Below are positions 60,035 to 64,000 of a stretch of 64,000 nt of DNA, in pieces. The first letter of the stretch is position 1. Every line of letters begins with the position of its first letter. A model generated the notes under the pieces. The model saw only the letters and a list, made by a program, of their open reading frames with translations, was not told the origin of the DNA and did no database searches. Made by a program: the position numbers and the translations under genes. This DNA comes from CAWINX01 sp963702055 (GTDB taxonomy: Bacteria > Actinomycetota > Thermoleophilia > Solirubrobacterales > 70-9), in assembly GCA_963702055.1 (NCBI GenBank), contig OY969702.1, positions 1,178,001 to 1,242,000 on the forward strand, written 5' to 3'.

Positions 60035-60379
60035 TCAAACGTGGGCGAAGATCAGCCCGGTGAAGCCGACGACCATGGTGGCGAACATGCCGGCGCTGAG
60101 ACGGGTCATCGTGTACTGAAGAGAGTCGAAGCGGCGATCGATTCGTTCATCGATTGCTTCGAGGCGCCGGTCAATCGACTCGAAGCGGCGATCGACCGAC
60201 TCGAAGCGCTGGTCGATTACCTCAAACCGTTGGTCGACCAAGTCGAAGCGGTGGTCGATTACCTCGAACCGCCGATCGACTGAGTCGAAGCGGGCGTCCA
60301 TATGGCGGGCCAGCTCGTCGACTCGCCCGTTGAGGTCGTCCATCCGCTCGTCGGTCCAGGTGGATCGCATCGACTCCAT
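60035..60379 (-). CDS. Heptad-repeat coiled-coil protein with C-terminal membrane anchor
   Basis: A 114-aa protein. Residues 31-79 are seven almost perfect heptads of the form F-(D/E)-x-(V/I)-D-x-R, which also show as a 21-bp periodicity (GAAGCG...ATCGA) in the DNA. A final hydrophobic helix ('AGMFATMVVGFTGLIFAHV', 96-114) would anchor it in the membrane with the coil in the cytosol. It resembles repeat proteins found scattered in bacteria, some linked to integrase or transposon contexts; no such gene is near. Function unknown. Confidence 0.7.
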   Translation of the reverse strand: MESMRSTWTDERMDDLNGRVDELARHMDARFDSVDRRFEVIDHRFDLVDQRFEVIDQRFESVDRRFESIDRRLEAIDERIDRRFDSLQYTMTRLSAGMFATMVVGFTGLIFAHV

Positions 60380-60455
60380 GATCGCAGCCTAGCCGGAAAT
60401 ATGTGACGTGTTGTCTGCAGATGTGACGACTCTCCCCAGCGAATATCGTGACTTC

Positions 60456-61088
60456 GTGACTTTCGCCCACCGTCCCCTCTTGAGCCGCCTGGCGCGCGCC
60501 GCGGTCGCGCTCGCGCTCCTCCTTGCGGGTTGCGGAGGGAATGGATCTGGTGACAGCACCACCACTTCGGCTCCCGTCGCCGTCCCCCACCTCGGCATCG
60601 TGCTTGCGGCGGCACCCGCCGGCGAGTCCGGTGCGCTGGTCCGCTCCCTATTGCGCAACGGGGTCCGCTCCCTGCTGCGCCCGGGAGACCTGATCGTCGT
60701 CGTCAACGGGACCCGGGCGAAGAGCGCCGCCCAGGTGCGCGCGCTGCTCACCCGCCAGAGCCTCGGCGACCGGCTGACCCTGACGGTCCTGCGCGGGTCG
60801 CGGCGTCTGACCTTCGCTGAGACGCTCTCCCCCAACGCCTACCTGGGCGCCGAGGTGAGAAGCAACGGCCCGGCTGCGGTGATGCGGGTCGCGCCGGGCT
60901 CGCCCGCCGCGCGCGCCGGCCTCGCCCCCGGCGACACGATCGTCGCGATCGACGGTCGGCCGATCTCCGGGGCGCGCGCGGTCCTCGCTGCGCTTGCGAC
61001 CCGCCACGCCGGCGACACGGTGCGAATCGAGGTCGCCCGCGGCTCCCGCCGCCTGCGCCTAACGGCGGTCCTGGGCGAGCGCCGGTAG
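60456..61088 (+). CDS. Lipoprotein with two PDZ domains
   Basis: About 210 aa from GTG 60456 (a TTG at 60408 is the alternative; neither has a clear ribosome binding site). 'RAAVALALLLAGCGG' is a lipobox, so the mature protein is lipid-anchored outside the membrane. Two PDZ repeats follow: 'LLRPGDLIVVVNGTRAKSAA' and, more canonical, 'RVAPGSPAARAGLAPGDTIV' with AIDGRPI. No protease domain is present, so it may be an adaptor for a separate HtrA- or site-2-type protease. Confidence 0.75.
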   Translation: MTFAHRPLLSRLARAAVALALLLAGCGGNGSGDSTTTSAPVAVPHLGIVLAAAPAGESGALVRSLLRNGVRSLLRPGDLIVVVNGTRAKSAAQVRALLTRQSLGDRLTLTVLRGSRRLTFAETLSPNAYLGAEVRSNGPAAVMRVAPGSPAARAGLAPGDTIVAIDGRPISGARAVLAALATRHAGDTVRIEVARGSRRLRLTAVLGERR

Positions 61089-61206
61089 CGGCGGGCGCTC
61101 GGAGGTGAGGTCGGCCTTCGGCGACCGCGACAAAGGTGCGGCAAGAGGCATCTGATCCGGCGACTAGCTTCCCCGCTCCAGTGCAAGAAGCCACGGAGGG
61201 AGGATC

Positions 61207-61560
61207 GTGAAACTGGTGATCGGCATCGTGCGGCCGGAAAAAGCCAACGACGTGCTCGAGTCTCTCTATAGGGCCAAGGTCAGCGGCATGTCGATGAGCC
61301 GCGTCCAAGGCCACGGCGGCGAGCTGGACCGGGTGGAGACCTACCGCGGCACGACCGTGCAGATGGGGCTCTCCGAGAAGGTTCGCTTCGAGATCGCCGT
61401 CTCCGACTCCTTCGTCGACCCGACGATCCAGGCGCTGCGCGAGGGCGCCCGCACCAACGAGGTCGGCGACGGCAAGATCTTCGTCCTGCCGCTGGAGAGC
61501 GCGGTGCGCATCCGCACCGGCGAGACCGACCAGAGCGCCGTCACCCCGCTGGCCAAGTGA
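61207..61560 (+). CDS. glnB: P-II nitrogen regulatory protein
   Basis: A 117-aa P-II protein; GTG 61207 follows GGAGGGAGG. 'MKLVIGIVRPEKANDVLESL', the T-loop region 37-55 and 'VGDGKIFVLPLESAVRIRTG' (B-loop and C-loop) fit. In the T-loop, Tyr46 is kept but position 51, the residue uridylylated in E. coli, is Val (R-G-T-T-V), so control must rely on ATP/ADP/2-oxoglutarate binding or another modification. Next to amt it presumably gates ammonium uptake. Confidence 0.92.
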   Translation: MKLVIGIVRPEKANDVLESLYRAKVSGMSMSRVQGHGGELDRVETYRGTTVQMGLSEKVRFEIAVSDSFVDPTIQALREGARTNEVGDGKIFVLPLESAVRIRTGETDQSAVTPLAK

Positions 61561-62849
61561 CCGCCGCCACGGGGGTGAATGCGGGCGACACGGCCTGGAT
61601 GCTGGTCGCGACGGCGCTGGTGCTGATGATGACTCCGGCGCTGGGGCTCTTCTACGCCGGGTTGGTGCGGTCGAAGAACACGCTCAACACTTTCATGATG
61701 TGCGTCGGCGCGATCGCCGTCGCCACCGTCACCTGGTCGCTGGTCGGCTACTCGCTCGCATTCGACGGCAGCGGCAGCCTGATCGGCGGCCTCGACTACG
61801 TCGCCCTGCACGGCGTCGGCTTCGCCCCGCGCGACGGGACGACGATCCCCCACCTCGTGTTCATGGCCTTCCAGGCAACCTTCTGCATCATCACCGTCGC
61901 GCTGGTCTCCGGCGCCGTGGTCGAGCGGATGCGCTTCGGCGCCTTTCTCATCTTCGCCGCGCTCTGGTCGGTGCTCGTCTACGCCGTCCTCGCCCACTGG
62001 ACCTTCGGCGGCGGCTGGCTGTCGGCGAACGGCACCCTCGACTTCGCCGGCGGCGTCCCGGTCGAGATGGCCTCGGGATTCTCGGCGCTGGCCGCGGCGC
62101 TGGTAGTCGGCGCGCGCAAGGACTACGGCCGCCAGGCTCTCCTCCCTCACAACGCGATGTATGTCCTGCTCGGCGCCGGCCTGCTCTGGTTCGGCTGGTT
62201 CGGTTTCAACGGCGGCAGCGGCTTCTCGACCGGCAACCCCAGCGTGCTCGCCTTCACCAACACGCTGCTGACCCCGGCCTGCGCACTGGTCACCTGGTTC
62301 GCGCTTGACCTGATCCGGGGGCGCAAGGCGACCGCGATCGGCGCTGCGACGGCGATCATCGTCGGTTGCGTGCTGATCACGCCGGCGGGCGGCTACATCA
62401 GCCCGGGCTGGGCGATGGCGCTCGGCTTCCTCGGGGCGCTTCCCTGCTACGCGATGATCCTCTGGCGGCCGCGGACTCGGGTCGATGAGACGCTCGACGT
62501 GCTCGCCGCCCACGGCGTCGCCGGCTTCACCGGCATCCTCTTCGTCGGCTTCGCCGCCCAGGTCGCCTGGAACGGCGTCTCCAACGGCCTCTTCTACGGC
62601 AACGCCTCACAACTCGGCGACCAGGCGCTGGCGGCGGTCGTCGCCCCCGCCTACGCCTTTGGCGCGACCTTCCTGCTGCTGAAGCTGGTCGGCGCGGTCA
62701 CCTCGCTGCGCTCGAGCGAGCACGAGGAGGCCGTCGGCATGGACGTCGTCCACCATGGCGAGGAGGCCTACCTCACGGGCGAGGGCGCGATCCTGATCGT
62801 CTCCGACGGAGACGACGAGGCCGGGGCCTCGGTCGCGAACGCGGCGTAG
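61557..62849 (+). CDS. amt: Ammonium transporter
   Basis: A 430-aa Amt/Rh protein starting at GTG that overlaps the glnB stop (GTGA). About eleven helices with 'PALGLFYAGLVRSKNTLNTF' (helix 1), 'FCIITVALVSGAVVERMRF', 'WTFGGGWL', 'DFAGGVPVEMASGFSALAAA' and 'AAHGVAGFTGILFVGF'. The pore normally has two histidines. The second is His319, but the first is replaced by Glu170 (V-P-V-E-M), the substitution known from fungal Mep1/Mep3-type transporters. The soluble tail carries acidic stretches. Confidence 0.92.
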   Translation: MTAATGVNAGDTAWMLVATALVLMMTPALGLFYAGLVRSKNTLNTFMMCVGAIAVATVTWSLVGYSLAFDGSGSLIGGLDYVALHGVGFAPRDGTTIPHLVFMAFQATFCIITVALVSGAVVERMRFGAFLIFAALWSVLVYAVLAHWTFGGGWLSANGTLDFAGGVPVEMASGFSALAAALVVGARKDYGRQALLPHNAMYVLLGAGLLWFGWFGFNGGSGFSTGNPSVLAFTNTLLTPACALVTWFALDLIRGRKATAIGAATAIIVGCVLITPAGGYISPGWAMALGFLGALPCYAMILWRPRTRVDETLDVLAAHGVAGFTGILFVGFAAQVAWNGVSNGLFYGNASQLGDQALAAVVAPAYAFGATFLLLKLVGAVTSLRSSEHEEAVGMDVVHHGEEAYLTGEGAILIVSDGDDEAGASVANAA

Positions 62850-62855
62850 CGGCGC

Positions 62856-64000
62856 TCAGAGCCGGGATGCCACCGGCTCGCCGCGGGTCGCCGGGGCCGA
62901 GAACCGCATCGTGCCGTCCTCGAGCGGGGCGCGGCGGATCGTGCGGATGTCGAGGGCGTAGTTCTGGCGCAGCTTCCACGGCTCCTTGGAGCCTTGTTTG
63001 GGCAGCTGGTCGAGGGAGCGGAGGATGTAGCCGGAGTTGAGGGCCATGATCTCCTCCTCCTCCACGCTGGGGTCGGTCAGCTCGGGCGCGCACTGGCTCT
63101 GGCCGTGGGCCTCCATGTGAGCGAGCAGGCGGCAGACGTACTCGGAGGTGAGGTCGGCCTTCAGCGTCCAGGAGGCGTTCGTGTAGCCGAGCGTGAAGGC
63201 GAGGTTGGGGATACCGCTGAGCATCATGCCCTTGTAGGTCATCCGTTTGGTCAGGTCGACGTCGGAGCCGTCGATCGCCACCCGCAGCCCGCCCAGGAAG
63301 AGCAGGTTGAGCCCGGTGGCGGTGACGATCAGGTCGGCCTCCAGCTCGGTGCCGGACTCGAGCTTGATCCCGCCCTCGGTGAAGGCCTCGATCTGGTCGG
63401 TGACGATCTCGGCGCGGCCTCCCCGGATCGCCTTGAACAGGTCGCCGTCGGGCACCAGGCAGAGGCGCTGGTCCCACGGGTCATAGCGGGGGCTGAAGTG
63501 CTTGTCGACGTCGTAGCCGGCCGGCAGCGCTCGCTCGACGGCTTTGCGGAGGAGCCCCTTCATCGCCTTCGGGCGACGGCGGCTGAGCTGGTAGCTGGCC
63601 ATCTGGAGGAGGACGTTCTTCCAGCGCACGATCGCGTAGGCGGCGCGGTCCGGCAGCACCGCGCGTAGGCGGTTGGCGATCCGGTCCTCGGCCGGCATCG
63701 AGACGATGTAGGTCGGCGAGCGCTGCAGCATGGTGACGTGGGCGGCGCGCTCGGCAAGGGTGGGCACCAGGGTGACGGCGGTGGCGCCGCTGCCGATCAC
63801 CACGACGCGCTTGCCCTCGTAATCGACGTCGTCGGTCCAGTGCTGGGGATGGACGATGGGCCCGGCGAAGCGCTCCCTGCCCTCGAAGTCGGGGACGTAG
63901 CCCTCGTCATAGCGGTAGTAGCCGGCGCACATCCAGAGGAAGCCGCAGGTCAGCGTCTCGGTTTCCCCCGTGTCGGCGCGCTCGACCTCGACCGTCCAGC
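62856..64000 (-). CDS. Flavin-containing monooxygenase, EthA-like (5' part outside window)
   Basis: The C-terminal 380 residues of a Baeyer-Villiger type enzyme; the frame stays open to the window edge. 'FAGPIVHPQHWTDDVDYEGK' is the BVMO fingerprint (FxGxxxHxxxW), followed by 'RVVVIGSGATAVTLVPTLAE' (NADPH site) and 'ADLIVTATGLNLLFLGGLRV'. 'RRRPKAMKGLLRKAVERALP' with GYDVDKHFSPRYDPWDQRLC is close to mycobacterial EthA as I remember it. It differs from the shorter enzyme at 18815-20254. It ends 7 bp from the convergent amt gene. Confidence 0.88.
   Translation of the reverse strand, partial: WTVEVERADTGETETLTCGFLWMCAGYYRYDEGYVPDFEGRERFAGPIVHPQHWTDDVDYEGKRVVVIGSGATAVTLVPTLAERAAHVTMLQRSPTYIVSMPAEDRIANRLRAVLPDRAAYAIVRWKNVLLQMASYQLSRRRPKAMKGLLRKAVERALPAGYDVDKHFSPRYDPWDQRLCLVPDGDLFKAIRGGRAEIVTDQIEAFTEGGIKLESGTELEADLIVTATGLNLLFLGGLRVAIDGSDVDLTKRMTYKGMMLSGIPNLAFTLGYTNASWTLKADLTSEYVCRLLAHMEAHGQSQCAPELTDPSVEEEEIMALNSGYILRSLDQLPKQGSKEPWKLRQNYALDIRTIRRAPLEDGTMRFSAPATRGEPVASRL

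Overview
The window looks like chromosomal DNA of a high-GC actinobacterium, most plausibly class Thermoleophilia (Solirubrobacterales-like). The reasons are the GC-rich composition, frequent GTG and TTG starts, two F420-dependent luciferase-like oxidoreductases, an ergothioneine egtBD pair, and giant secreted proteins carrying the 'LPDCRAYE' motif, which I associate with that class from memory. No rRNA, tRNA, prophage, CRISPR-cas locus or transposase gene is visible. The window cuts one gene at each end.

Layout. 0-10 kb: central metabolism and redox genes (class II fructose bisphosphatase, F420 oxidoreductase, a Pat-like acetyltransferase/acyl-CoA synthetase divergent from an AcuC-like deacetylase, egtD-egtB, an SDR). 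10-13 kb: two broken genes, a frameshifted TadE-like gene and an internally deleted lumazine synthase. 11.4-14.4 kb: proton-translocating transhydrogenase operon. 14.4-22 kb: a second F420 enzyme, a CtpE-like P-type ATPase, a deleted sulfatase, thioesterase, Baeyer-Villiger type monooxygenase and thiolase. 22-33 kb: small regulatory and metabolic genes (PlsC, PAS + metallo-hydrolase, HD hydrolase, MtnP + deaminase, permeases, MarR/MFS, ABC exporter). 33-39 kb: acetyl-CoA synthetase, UppP, NlpC/P60 hydrolase, TrmH-type methyltransferase. 39-43 kb: four TetR regulators around a VapBC-type toxin-antitoxin pair. 43-54 kb: two translationally coupled secreted proteins of 1104 and 2688 aa with Lys/His/Arg-rich tails. 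54.5-64 kb: a DUF6883/DUF4926-like coupled pair, a class A PBP, a palindrome array, a nucleotidyltransferase, an ABC-2 exporter, a PDZ lipoprotein, glnB-amt and a truncated flavin monooxygenase.

The most unusual content is repetitive and non-coding. Seven copies of a 47-bp palindrome lie between genes from 13 to 39 kb. One of them is split by a 162-bp element with 18-bp perfect terminal inverted repeats and TTA target duplications, so the insertion event can be read directly. A second palindrome family (45 bp, three full units and one half unit) forms an array at 57.4-57.7 kb. A 95-bp hairpin sits in frame inside egtB. Several genes keep both ends but have lost their middle.

Functional links. 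Pat, the deacetylase and Acs (which keeps the acetylatable lysine motif) would form a reversible acetylation circuit on acetate activation. GlnB and Amt form the usual ammonium-sensing pair, but each has an atypical key residue. PBP, UppP, the NlpC/P60 enzyme and the giant secreted proteins concern the cell envelope. All functional calls rest on reading translations and remembered family motifs; no database search was run.
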